64,000 nucleotides of DNA from Sarcophilus harrisii (lineage: Eukaryota > Chordata > Mammalia > Dasyuromorphia > Dasyuridae): contig NC_045431.1 of the NCBI RefSeq assembly GCF_902635505.1, positions 98,025,488 to 98,089,487 on the forward strand. The letters run 5' to 3'. The first letter of the stretch is position 1; each line of letters opens with the position of its first letter. The notes beneath the pieces are model-generated. The model did not search any database. It was not told the DNA's origin and saw nothing but the letters and a program-made list of their open reading frames with translations. Positions 46,086 through 56,875 of the stretch are shown here, piece by piece. The position numbers and the translations under genes were made by a program.

Positions 46086-47504
46086 CTATCTATTTTTAAT
46101 CTTTCTCTATCACCTAGATATCTATCTTCTTAGCTCTGTTGGTTGACTTTCCTGAACTGTTCATTTTATTTATTTATTCTTTGAGATGACAAAGGGCTTG
46201 CTATATAAGAAAGAGAAAAGTATTTAGAAGAAGGTATTAATACATTTTTTTTAAAGGCAGGAAAGTGTAATGTCACTTTTTTCTAATCTGGTTCCTTAGA
46301 AGATTGTCTTGGTATACTAAATTTACCACAAAAGAAAAACTTTGTTATGAACTGCAAACAAAAATTTGATGAGTCAGAAAGACGTGACTCCAATCTGAAC
46401 TGGCGTTTGAGCTTTCATTACTGAGTATCTTTTAATGATAAGATTTATTTTTAAAAATTGAAATATTTATATTTCTGGTCCAATTGACCCCATTAGTTGG
46501 GGGTCAGGTCCAAAAACAAGTGGTTTAGATGATGTATTTTCTTCAAATTTCATCACAGATTCAGCCCCTGTTTTCTCTCACAGGCTCTGGATCATCCCTG
46601 AGTCATATACTTCTTCCACTCAGCCTCTAGTGTGGAGTCAGCCTTATCTCTTTTCCTGGCCCCTCTTGCTTGATCCTATCATGTTTAACTTGGATTGCTT
46701 ACCTGTCTTCCCAATCCCCCTTCTTCAGAGGTCTCCGGGAGAGAAAACTAAGATAGGCCTAGAAGCAAACCAAAACCTTAAAAAGCCTCTTTAAATGATT
46801 GTAAGAAAGAGATAGCTTACAAAGGGTAAGAGGCTTATTGTCTATCATAGTCTTTTTTAAATGATTTCCTTTTCACTGACTGTTCAGAAAACAAAACAGT
46901 TATCCTTACACTGGGAAAAAGATTAATTTTTTTAAAAATCTGTTGGCTATGATGAAATATGAATAACTAAAGCTCTTGACAAAAAACAGAGAATCACCTG
47001 ACCACATACCTCAATTTCCCCTTCTGAAAAATAAGGACAAGAGTAATTTACCATTCCTAAGTGGTTCTGGGACAATTAATTATTATTTGTCTGTGAAGCT
47101 CCTTTGAGGTCCTCTGTGGAATAATGAAAGAAAAGAACAAAGTATTGTTATCCTTCAGGCAGTATAATTAAAACAAAATCTCATCAGCCCATCTCCATGT
47201 GTTTCTCAAGTTGATCATGGGATTATTTTAAAGAACAGAGGCCTTCTGTATCACCTGGCCTCCAGGAGTTCTATGACTTATTTTCATTGTTAGAGTAGAG
47301 CAATTCAGATAACACTTAGAGACATCAGAGAGGAGTTTAGTTTCTTTGGAGAAAAGAAGCATTCCACTGTTGTTATTCCAAAAAAAATTGTTGAAAGATC
47401 TGTCCTATTTTTTTAATCCAAAGCTTTGGAATTTGCTATTGTTAATAAAATTTGCAATAATAACTATAATAAGAAACATTCCTCAAGAAAATGCAAAAAG
47501 TATA
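46086..47504. other. Intergenic, no element recognised
   Basis: Nothing supported. Confidence 0.35.
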
Positions 47505-49350
47505 GTTGTTGCCTCCTAGGGGGATGGCTATTCTACTGGGAAAGATAAGAACTTCCAAGACAGGAGAGAACAGTTTCATCAAGGAATCTGGCAAAATGTT
47601 TCATATGAAAGTAGTATCTAAACTATACTTTGGAGAAAGAAAAATTTTAACAAAGGGTAATGAGAAAAGCATGAAATACAGGTCCATTCTATGCAGATGC
47701 ATGAAGGTAGGAGCTGTAGAGATAAAACATGAGACGTGGTAGTAATTCAGTGAGGACAGAACATATTATAGATATCAAGGAGTAAGTTGAACTAAAACAA
47801 GGCAGAGCTTGTGCAAAACAGCTAAAAAAAAAAAGCTTTTATTGTATCCTATGTATAATAGGGAGCCACAGAAGATTTTGATCAGGGGAGTAACATGGTT
47901 GAACATACATTGAAAAGATTGGAGAGAGGAGAGATTAGGTAGGAATGTTATTAAGGAATTATTTCAAATCCGCACAAAGAGAGTCCCTGAAATGGGGTAG
48001 TAACACTATGAGGAGGAAATGTGTAACTAATGTTAGGGAAGTTATGGAGGAAGATCTGAAAAGATTTGGAAACTGATTGAATATTGGCAGGGAGGGAGTG
48101 ATGAGGGAAAAGAAAATGTCAAAAATTACTTTGAACTTTTGACTCTTCTGTGGGATTCTAAATACAGTTTTGAGGAAGGGCAGATTCTGAAGAAGGGAAT
48201 ATAAGTTTTGAAAATGATGCAATGGAATTATCTTAGAGGAAGTTGGAGATGCTAGTGTAGGAGCTAGGTTAGGTTAGGATATGGAACTAGTTGTACAGTC
48301 ATTGGACTTCATGAGATCCCTAGGAAAAAAGGGCATAAAAAAGGAAAAGAAAGACCCCAGAACAAAACCTTTGGTAAAAAACAATCCTTAGAGTCTGGAA
48401 AATGAATCAGCAAAGAAAACTGAAAAGGAAGAGTCACAGTTTCTTCTCACAATGAGGAGAAACAGAAGCAATCAGTGTTAGAGAAGAAGGTATCTGAGAT
48501 GAATATGGTCAACAATGCTAAAATTTACAGAAAGGATCAAAGAGAATGGTCAATAAGGATTTTGGAATTGGATTTTGGAATTAACAGATCATTAGTAACC
48601 TCTGAAACAGTTATTTCAGTAGAGGTGGAATCTGCTTTGCAAAGGATTAAAAGTCATTAGATTGTGAGAAAGCAAGCAGAAACAGAAAGTATACTTTCTA
48701 GGCAATAAAAGTGAGGAGAGGTATAGGAGACTGACTTGAAGGGATGGTTGGAACTAGTGAAGGTTTTCATGGTTAGGAGAAAACTGCATATTTTTAGGCA
48801 GTGGAGGAGAAACTAATAGCTAGGAAGAAATTGATAACAAAGGGAAATAGATTGATCCATGGAACAAACTTCCAAATGATGCAGAATCATTACCCTTGGT
48901 AAAAGAAAAGTTCATCTCGTCCTCTGAGAATGGAGTACAGGAGGAATGGATAATGAACTATAAAGAGGTTTGGGGGTACTTAGGAGAGGATGAAAGAGCT
49001 TATGATGGATGGCCATGATTTTTTTCAGTAAAATAGGAAGTGAGGTCATCTTCTGAGAAACAAAGGGTGAGGATAACTTTAGGAGTTTGAGGGAAGAGAA
49101 GGTTAAATAGCTATGGTGGAGAATAGGATAGAGAATCAAAGAGGTGAATAAAAGTTTTGTGGAGCAACAGTGAGAACTTAGACGAAGTAGGTAACAGGAA
49201 TTTTGTAGTGGTTCTAGCCCCATGATTTCATGATATCCTTCAATTTTGTTCAGGGGTTGGGGGAAGGAGCAGAGAAAGAACAGAAAGAGAAAATTCATGA
49301 ATGAGAAATAGCAAAGTATGAACAGCAAAAGTTTAGGAGAGCAATGAATT
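47505..49350 (-). mobile_element. Long L2 LINE fragment, ORF2 reverse transcriptase to 3' region
   Basis: About 1.85 kb antisense. Recognisable L2 landmarks in plus-strand text are agggagccacagaagatttt, ggttgaacatacattgaaaa, accccagaacaaaacctttg (over the conserved GSVLGPLLF region), gtcaacaatgctaaaattta, cagatcattagtaacctctg and ggaagtgaggtcatcttctg. On the minus strand 48222-47959 reads HHFQNLYSLLQNL, similar in layout to DDSQIYISSPDL after the reverse-transcriptase YADD. Broken and old, but one of the longer LINE relics here. Confidence 0.75.
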
Positions 49351-49569
49351 CAAGGATGGATATCTAATGGCTAGCAAGTAAGGTTGAGCTGTGAGTAGAG
49401 AGTAGAGGATAGACATTTTCAATCAGCAGAAAGAAAGTGGTTCTGATTCAGAGATTAGAAGATAATAAAATACCTAATTCTGAGTAAGAAATAAAGAGAA
49501 CTAGAGATACTGAGACAAGAAGAAAAACCTAACATTATAGATATCACTGAAATTTATGGATGAGACTTA

Positions 49570-49835
49570 TCTAGCAATTAATCAATCAACTTATTTATTT
49601 ATTTTGCTAAAGGATCCAGGTTAAGTGACTTGCCCAGGGTCATACAACTAGCAAGTGTTAAATGTCTGAGTCTAGATTTGAACTCAGGTCTTCCTGACTT
49701 CAGGGCTTGTGCTCTATCCATTGTGCTGCCCTTCAACTTATTTATTAAATACTAAGCACCGTGCTCAGTACTGAAGATACAAAGACTAAAAGGAAACAGT
49801 ACCTTCCCCCAAAGAGCTAACATTCTTTCTCATGA
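49570..49835 (-). mobile_element. L2 3' end split by a SINE
   Basis: aattaatcaatcaacttatt at left, then aaatactaagcaccgtgctc, agtactgaagatacaaagac and cccccaaagagctaacattc at right form one antisense L2 terminus, interrupted by the SINE at 49600-49732. Confidence 0.65.
49600..49732 (-). mobile_element. Marsupial tRNA-headed SINE nested in L2, with target duplication
   Basis: Antisense SINE: ggttaagtgacttgcccagg, gtcatacaactagcaagtgt, tttgaactcaggtcttcctg, gctctatccattgtgctgcc. Bracketed by tcaacttatttatt at 49586-49599 and 49733-49746, identical over 14 bp. Confidence 0.88.
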
Positions 49836-50584
49836 GTCGAGTATGACTATGAAAGAGCATGATTTATTAAATAGAATATTTAACAGGATGGTATCCAGGG
49901 AAGGGCAGATATTAAGAGCGTCAAGTACTAAAACAAATCCAGAATCCATGAAAGGCACATAGTGAACTTGACTTGTTCTGGTCTATTTTTAGAATAGCCA
50001 AAGTCTTTTGTGCTGTTATTTATAACTACATTCAGTGCAGTACAAAGGTGTCTGTATCCTTAGGACCAACCATGTATTTCTCTACTAAAATACAAATGAT
50101 TATTATTGTAATGGAAAAACCATTCTTACCTTGTGGTACTTTATTTAACTTCTACTATAAAAGTTTGCAAGAAAAAAATTATTTGCAAGGGAGGGCCAGA
50201 AATTTTTAAAATCCTAATTTATATATCCAATGTTGAGATAAATTGAAGATTCTTATTAGTTTAGATAAATGTTAAAGAATTTAATAGTTTAGTTTTTTCA
50301 TGGATATGTGCATATTTCTATGCATAAATATTTGTATCTTGTTTTAAATGGTGAATTATTTTTGGCCATCATTTGATCATCTGTTTTAACTTTGCTTTCT
50401 TACAACTTGTCATCCAATTATTTTCAACTTTTAGACTTTCTTTCCCATTACTTGACAATTTTATGCTCTTTTTAAACAAGCATTCAAGAATTACAAATTG
50501 AAAAGAGGAACATTCTGCTTTTGAATAGGGATCTTATGTCTATAACTTAGTCTTAGAGAGCTGTATTAATCATTGAAAATCTAA
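49836..50584. other. Intergenic, no element recognised
   Basis: Nothing supported. Confidence 0.35.
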
Positions 50585-50700
50585 GTAACTTACATGTGGT
50601 CACATAGCCAATATGTATTAGGAACAGAATCTGAAACTAAATCTTCCTGATTCTCAGGATGATTCCCTATCTACTTTTCTTTGAGGCCCCTCAAACTAGG
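50585..50700 (-). mobile_element. MIR fragment
   Basis: gtaacttacatgtggtcaca, tagccaatatgtattaggaa, ctaaatcttcctgattctca. Confidence 0.55.
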
Positions 50701-51338
50701 ATCTAGGTGTAGACAATGTGCTGATGTAGTATTTGTATAGCACTGAACTAACTCACTGTAGCATGGAAGACAAAATGATACTCTTATCCTTCTTCTATTT
50801 CTCTGGATTTACTCACTCATCCCCAGCCTGAACTGATGGCAGGTCTATGGATTTTCCTAGAGTAAGGGAACCATTCACAGCTTTGACCAAGGAAATAGAA
50901 CTTTCTACTCTTTTTCAGGTAACTAGTGATAACACTAGTTTTAGAACTCCCATCGTTTCCATGGAGTCAGTTACCATGGAACCATTAACTCTTTAAAATA
51001 TATATATACTTTATTTAACATTCATTTTTTTTAAGTTTTAAGTTCCAAATTCTCTCTCTCCTTTTATCCCCTCCCCCAGAAAGCAAGCAATATGTGAAGT
51101 CATGCAAAACATATTTTCATATTAGCCATGCTGACAAAAAAAAATAAGCAAAAAATAAAAGTGAAAAATACTTATTTTTACTCTATGAAATAACCAATTA
51201 TTTCCACAACATAGTAAAATAAAAAAGGTGATTGCACATGAAACTGCAAATTTATTATGTTTAATTTGCTATTCCTTATAAATACATAATAAAGTTATAT
51301 AACTTTTTTCTTCACCCAACCTGAGATAGCAACCATTA

Positions 51339-51341
<3 letters not shown>

Positions 51342-51387
<46 letters not shown>
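51342..51387. repeat. (TA)n microsatellite
   Basis: About 23 TA units without interruption, a candidate for length polymorphism. Confidence 0.95.
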
Positions 51388-51389
<2 letters not shown>

Positions 51390-51732
51390 CATACTCTATA
51401 TACTTTTATTTATTAGTTCTCTTTATGGATGCAGATGGTGTCTGTCTTTATAAGTCCTTTGTAGTTAATTTGAGTATCTATAATAGTCTAAATGACAGTT
51501 ACTTAAAATTGTTTTAAAAACAATTGCATACTGTATATAATATTTTCTTGCTTCTGCTAATTTCACTCTTCATTATTTCATTCAAGTCTGCCCATGTTTT
51601 TCTATAATAAACAAGCCTCATCATTTCATACTGCATAGTAGTATTCCATCATAGCATATGCCACAATTTATTCAATCATTCCCCAATTGATGGGCATCCC
51701 TATAATTTCCAGTTCTTTGCTACCACAGAGAA

Positions 51733-51925
51733 TTAATTTATTAATTAATAAATATTATATTTATATTATATTTTATTTATTTTATATATATTATATATAA
51801 ATTTAAATTTATATTATTAAATAAATAGTATACAATAACTTAATCATTATTTATTCTGTCATTATATTATATATATTTTATATAATATAAAAAATGTATT
51901 AGTAAAATATAATAAATAAATAAAT
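51733..51925. repeat. AT-rich low-complexity block inside L1
   Basis: ATTTATATTATATTTTATT-type words. Interrupts the L1 between its ctttgctaccaca block and its gaattgctggatcaaag block. Confidence 0.75.
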
Positions 51926-52440
51926 GAAATTTTAGAACATATAGGTTCTTTTCTTTTTTTCCCTAATCATCTTTGAAAATAGATCTAGTAGTAGAATTGC
52001 TGGATCAAAGTGAATAGGTAGTTTAATAACTCTTTGGGCATAATTCCAGATTGCTCTCTAAAAAAGCTGGATCAGTTCTCACATCAACTCTACTAACAGT
52101 GAATTAGTGTCCCAATTTTTCCATATCCCCTCCAATATTTATTGTTTACCCTTTTAATCGTTTTAGCTGATCTGATAGATTAAAACGATATTTTAAAAAA
52201 TGTTTTCTCAGTTTCCTACTTTCCTTCTAATTCTGGCAACTTTGGTTTTGTTTGTGCAAAAAATTTTTATATTCCATTGATCAAAATTATCCATTTTACT
52301 TTTTATGATCCTCTCTAACTCTTCTTTGCTCATAAATTATTCCCTTATCCATAGATCTGTCAGTCAGATTTTTCTATGCTTCCCTAACTTGCTAATGCTA
52401 TAATCCTTTGTGTCAAAACCATGTATCTTGGTGAATAGTA

Positions 52441-53579
52441 TGAGATGTTAAACATCATTCACTCCGATGTAAAAATATTTACTGAATGATAAGGTAAAGC
52501 CAAAATTAATCATAACATTTATTAATTAGAAGGCAAAAGCAAAAATGAATATAAATTTACTTAATAAAAGGCAAAATCAGTGAATGCAGAAGGAAAGTGG
52601 GCTTACACACTTATTGAAACTTAGCAGGGAGCTAAATAAGTAAGGAAACCTATGTTTTAAGGGCAGTTCACAACTCTGGTCTATAGGCCTTCATGTTCTT
52701 GTTCCCATCATTAACCATATGAAACTACTTCTTGGCTATCTGTTCCCTTTCTGGTCCTCAATGCTTTTCTATTAGTAAATACTCTTCCTCTTCTGCTCTC
52801 AAATCAATCAAGATGTGATAAGCTCTTTTAGAACATAGCCACCCTTACCAGGGTGGTAAGAAAATGTGTTAGGCTTTTTTCAGTGACAAGTAGTTTCCTT
52901 AAGGCAAAGAACCACCAAGCTTCAGATTTGCGAATAGTAAAATATTTTGCTTTGTTCAAATCAGATTCAAACTTCTTCTTATAGCAAAGCATAATTCGCA
53001 GCAAAACACATTTTAAAAATTTGTGTTTTACTTTCTTATTCTACCTCTCAAGCAAGACAGAACAGTAGAAGCTAACACAGACATAAATGAGATGTTTTTC
53101 TCTCAGATTATAGATGACATTAAAGAGCAATAAGCCTCAATATCTCTTCAGTTAGCAACAGGATTCTTATCTCTCCCCTGTGAGTGTTCACCAATTGTTC
53201 CAGTTTTTCTTCTGCCAATTGACAAAACAGTGCCTATCTTCCATCAAGTGGCTCCATCAAAACAGCTGAAAAGTTATCTTTCTTGTCTGGAAACTTATAT
53301 ATTTTGTCCCCTACTTTTGGTGAATCAGAGGATACCTCATAAACTCAATTTAATCCCTATTTCTTTTATCTCATTTTATAGCTTTTATTTTTCAAAATTT
53401 CTTTTACTGATTTCTTAGCTTCTAAAGTCTCAAACCAGGGCCTTCAGATCATCTTATTTACCTTATGAGGTAAAACTCAAAACATCTATATTTCTGTCAG
53501 GTTTGAACATACTATCCTTATATAATCTTCTCGTAGTTCCCAATTATTTAATTTGCAATTTTGTCAGTTCTAAACTTCA
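52441..53579. other. Intergenic, no element recognised
   Basis: AT-rich and unclassified. A small hairpin cttacc/ggtaag lies near 52844-52861. Confidence 0.35.
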
Positions 53580-53840
53580 AGACTCTAAAAAGAGTCACGA
53601 CAGATAACTGCAACTGAGCAAATGAACCACATGGCTTTCTACCCATCCTCACCTCAATCATTGCTCTGTCTTTAAATAGGCTCTTTCAGTACATTCCTCT
53701 GAGGGGCAGCTCTCCTCTGTTCCTCCAAGCAGTCTCTGTCTTTCATCAATACTTCAAATAAATACAGTCCCTTTATATTAAAATAGACCAGAACATAGTA
53801 AGAGGAGGTTTTCAGCTCATCCCGAAGGATAGCTACCTGT
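53580..53840 (+). mobile_element. Possible LTR relic (fossil), family unknown
   Basis: Contains caaataaatacagtcccttt near 53755-53774, close to the AATAAA region of the 35270-35850 candidate. No flanking repeats or coding parts are recognised. Confidence 0.22.
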
Positions 53841-53964
53841 TTCTGTTTTACAGAAAGACAAGTTTACTGGTCTACTGACCACAACCCCCTTCAACTAATA
53901 TGATTTATTTGAAATTGAGTTGACAAAGTTTAGGCATGTAGTCTATGAGCAAGAAAAAAAGGAA

Positions 53965-54560
53965 TAGTAATAGCTGATATATCCTTTTAAGTTTGCAAAG
54001 TGCTTTACATACATTTCCTCATATGATCCTTTTGTCAATCATTATAACTCCACACACATAAAATATATAATTAAACATAACATGACAGTATAATAATAGT
54101 ATAATATGACATAGTATAGCATAACATAAAATAGAATGGTATAATGGTATAACATAATGTATCATAGCATAACACAATATAATAGAATATGATTAATACA
54201 GAATATAACATAACATAGTATAGTATAGTATCATATAACAATATAGCATAATAGTACACTATAATACTTAACATAATATAGTATAATATAATATGATAAG
54301 ATAATGTAACAATGTAATTAACAATGGATGCAATGTATAATATAACAATATAATCTATCACTATGCAACACTATAAGCAAGTAATACAATACTATCCTGT
54401 GATTTCACTAGATCAATAGCTAATTTATGACTTAGAGTCTTCACTCTCAGTTGCCTTGACCATGACTGTGTAGCCAGCATGCATTTGAACTGGGTCTTGA
54501 GTCCAGATCTTACTCCCCAAAAGGTCAGTTTGCTATCCCTTGTGCCACATCACATCTATA
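53965..54560 (-). mobile_element. MIR SINE split by a tandem repeat
   Basis: The right-hand MIR end is at 53965-54060 (aatagtaatagctgatatat, gcaaagtgctttacatacat). It resumes at about 54430 (gttgccttgaccatgactgt, gcatttgaactgggtcttga, gtccagatcttactccccaa). Confidence 0.55.
54061..54400. repeat. Degenerate tandem repeat, ATAACATA/TATAG-type units
   Basis: About 340 bp almost entirely of 5-mer-based words such as cataacataa, tagtatagta and gtataatata, biased toward A on the plus strand. Confidence 0.85.
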
Positions 54561-54561
54561 G

Positions 54562-54715
54562 ACATTGTTAGCTCCATTTTATAGATAAGGGAATTGAGAT
54601 TTAGGAAGGTTGAGTGATTTGCCATGTTCACATAGCTAATAAGTTCCAGAAACATCATTCAAACCCACTCTTTCAATTCCAAGTCAAACACAAATGTCAT
54701 TACACCAACCAGTAT
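54562..54715 (-). mobile_element. Second MIR fragment, minus strand
   Basis: attgttagctccattttata, gataagggaattgagattta, ggttgagtgatttgccatgt, tcacatagctaataagttcc. Confidence 0.65.
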
Positions 54716-55249
54716 AGAGCAAAACTTCCTTCATGGTCTAATTAAAGATTGCATCTATCACGTTGGCTTTCTTAGCCAAGGTTCCAACTGACTAAGCTAA
54801 CTAGCCACAGGCTGTTGACTTAGTCCCATATGAAAACAACATAGGTGGAGAACTTCTGTAATTTTGCATTTGCTTCCAAATGCCTCCTCTGACCAGTAGG
54901 ACTGATTCGTTCTGACAGATAGCTAGCATTGCACCTTAAGGTTGATCCACATTCATTCTATAGTAGAAAAAGAAACTAGAAACAGGAACCAAGAGGAAAG
55001 GAGTTTAGAAAAGGAATGACAGGAAGGACAACAGAAGTAGGAGCCAGAGAACTATGGAAAGTTCTGAATGCCTCAGAAATGGAAAAATTGGGTTAGAGAG
55101 TGTGCTGCTTTTAAACCATCTATAAGAAAAAAAAAAGAATTTTAAGGGTATATCTGTTTTCCTCGTTAAACATTTAATGTCCATAGTCCTAAGCACCTGT
55201 ATGTTCCCCCAAATATGTGTTTGACAGCTTATAGACATGGAGAGTTTAT
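54716..55249. other. Intergenic, no element recognised
   Basis: Nothing supported. Confidence 0.35.
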
Positions 55250-55960
55250 GTTTAGGGTTAAATATGGGATATTTGGCTAAGCCTAAACTTTATTGCAACC
55301 ACTGAGAATTTTTCAGCACAAACCTAGTCCCTGTGGAGGCTATTCATAATTCAGCCTTCCTAATTTATGTCAGAAAGCAGATTCTACTCACAGGCAATAT
55401 ATGTGGAAAGGTGTTCATGCCAAACAAAGCTCCGATCAGTGTGCAAAATGTGTGAAAGTGATAATCTGGCAGCCATATTTGGGCAAATACCATACCACCA
55501 GGGGAGTCAAGTATCCACACCTCACAAAGTTCCCCAGGAATTTATTAGATTGCAGAGTTAAACATGAAGTGCTCTGTAGAGAAAAGCACAACATTATTGC
55601 AAACTAGGATCCTAGATTATCACTCTAGGATTGTCATGAGCATTTCATTTGGGTAATAGCTTTATTAGCCTCATAAGATTGAAAGCATGTTTTTTTGTGT
55701 TTCTGTGTGTGTACCAAATTTCCAGAGGAATTTCCAGAGCCACTGTAACTAAAGCAGGGCAAATGGGGCTTTGCTGTGAAATGCCAGAATTTATAGAGTG
55801 CTCTCAAGATTTGAATTTTTTTTATCATATATCAACAATTGAGTTTAGCTTCTTATTAATAAGAATGATTAATCAAAAGAGGAAGCTATTAGATTGCATC
55901 TTCCTTGCTAATTGCTGCCCCTCAGGTGAGCTTTTCTGACCTTGCTATATCTGTTTCCTC
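55250..55960. other. Repeat-poor block, candidate conserved non-coding element
   Basis: About 700 bp with no trace of the repeat families around it. It carries homeodomain-type palindromes cttattaataag (55852-55863) and gattaatc (55867-55874), and a hairpin tcctaga/tctagga near 55609-55629. No coding signal. Function is inference. Confidence 0.3.
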
Positions 55961-56254
55961 CAACTATGTAATATGCTTAGAAGTGGCCTTACAGTATCTT
56001 GGGGACTCTACTCAAAAGGATCCCTGATCAAAAGATTGTGTCTTTACTTATTTCTGCTCAGAGTATGCTGGAGACAGATCAAACTAGCTCAAGTGAACTA
56101 ATTCTTAAATTTTCATTATGAATATTTATACTTCAGAAATATTGTCCAGATTTAAGAAAATAATGGAGAAAATTTTAATAATGTAGATTAAATGTATAAG
56201 TATGTCCCATGTACACTTTTTTTCAGAGAAACACTTGTTAAAAATTTACTAACA

Positions 56255-56420
56255 GGGGCAGCTAGGTGGTGCAGTAGATAGAGTACCAGCCCTGAAGTCA
56301 GGAGCACATAAGTTCAAATCTGATCTCAGACACTTAACACTTCTAGCTGTGTGACTCTGGGCAAGTCACTTAGCTCCAAATGCCTCAGCAAATAAATAAA
56401 TAAATAAGATAAAATAAAAT
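56255..56420 (+). mobile_element. Full-length marsupial tRNA-headed SINE with target duplication
   Basis: Starts ggggcagctaggtggtgcag, has gttcaaatctgatctcagac and tgactctgggcaagtcactt, and ends in an AAAT-type tail. Flanked by aaaaatttactaaca (56240-56254) and aaaaatttaccaaca (56421-56435), 14/15 identical. One of the better-preserved SINEs here. Confidence 0.92.
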
Positions 56421-56519
56421 AAAAATTTACCAACATAACCCTTAGTTGTGCTCCAAGATCCTTGTAAATATCTTCTACTTCAAGTCTTTATTGTGATTTT
56501 GTGGATGATGGCAGAATCA

Positions 56520-56549
56520 AGAGTTATGGCTATGGGAAGCCATAACTCT
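56520..56549. repeat. Perfect 12-bp inverted repeat with 6-nt loop
   Basis: agagttatggct (56520-56531), loop atggga, agccataactct (56538-56549). Not part of any recognised repeat. Confidence 0.9.
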
Positions 56550-56653
56550 GGGAAGCTCTAGATTTCTTGATTAAACTACAAAATAACATTATTTTTTAAA
56601 AAATGAATGATTAGGACACTATGTTATATATGTAATAGGAATCATCTAAAACA

Positions 56654-56875
56654 GGGATTTTTAATTTCTTTTTTAAGAAGGGATCCATGGACCCCTTTGG
56701 CAGTTTTGTGAAGCTTATGACCCCTTCTCAAGAATAATGCTTCTAAATAATTGAAGAAAATGTTAAAGTTCAGTTAGAGGTTAGTGAAAATTAAGATGTC
56801 ATTTTTTTCTTCACCAAAGTTCATGGGCACTCCCTTGAAATCTACTCACAAACCCTTTGGTCTAAAAGAAAGGGA
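56654..56875 (+). mobile_element. hAT-like MITE, nearly complete
   Basis: Starts cagggatttttaatttct, then ggatccatggacccctttgg, gtgaagcttatgaccccttc and cccttgaaatctactcacaa, ending in degenerate ggtctaaaagaaaggg. This resembles mammalian hAT non-autonomous elements with a CAGGGGTTCTTAACC-type terminus. Related partial copies are at 21494 and 37435. Confidence 0.5.

Larger units (their letters stand above)
51000..52440 (-). mobile_element. L1 LINE 3' portion carrying AT expansions
   Basis: ttaagttccaaattctctct, gcatagtagtattccatcat, tattcaatcattccccaatt, gatgggcatccctataattt, agtagaattgctggatcaaa, ccatatcccctccaatattt. A (TA)n run (51342-51387) and an AT-rich block (51733-51925) lie within it. 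Confidence 0.75.

Noticed and set aside
48912-49328. 138-codon minus-strand open frame
   Set aside because: Lies inside the L2 relic and is a by-product of decayed LINE sequence.
54071-54361. 96-codon Tyr/Ile-rich minus-strand frame
   Set aside because: Translation of the ATAACATA tandem repeat.
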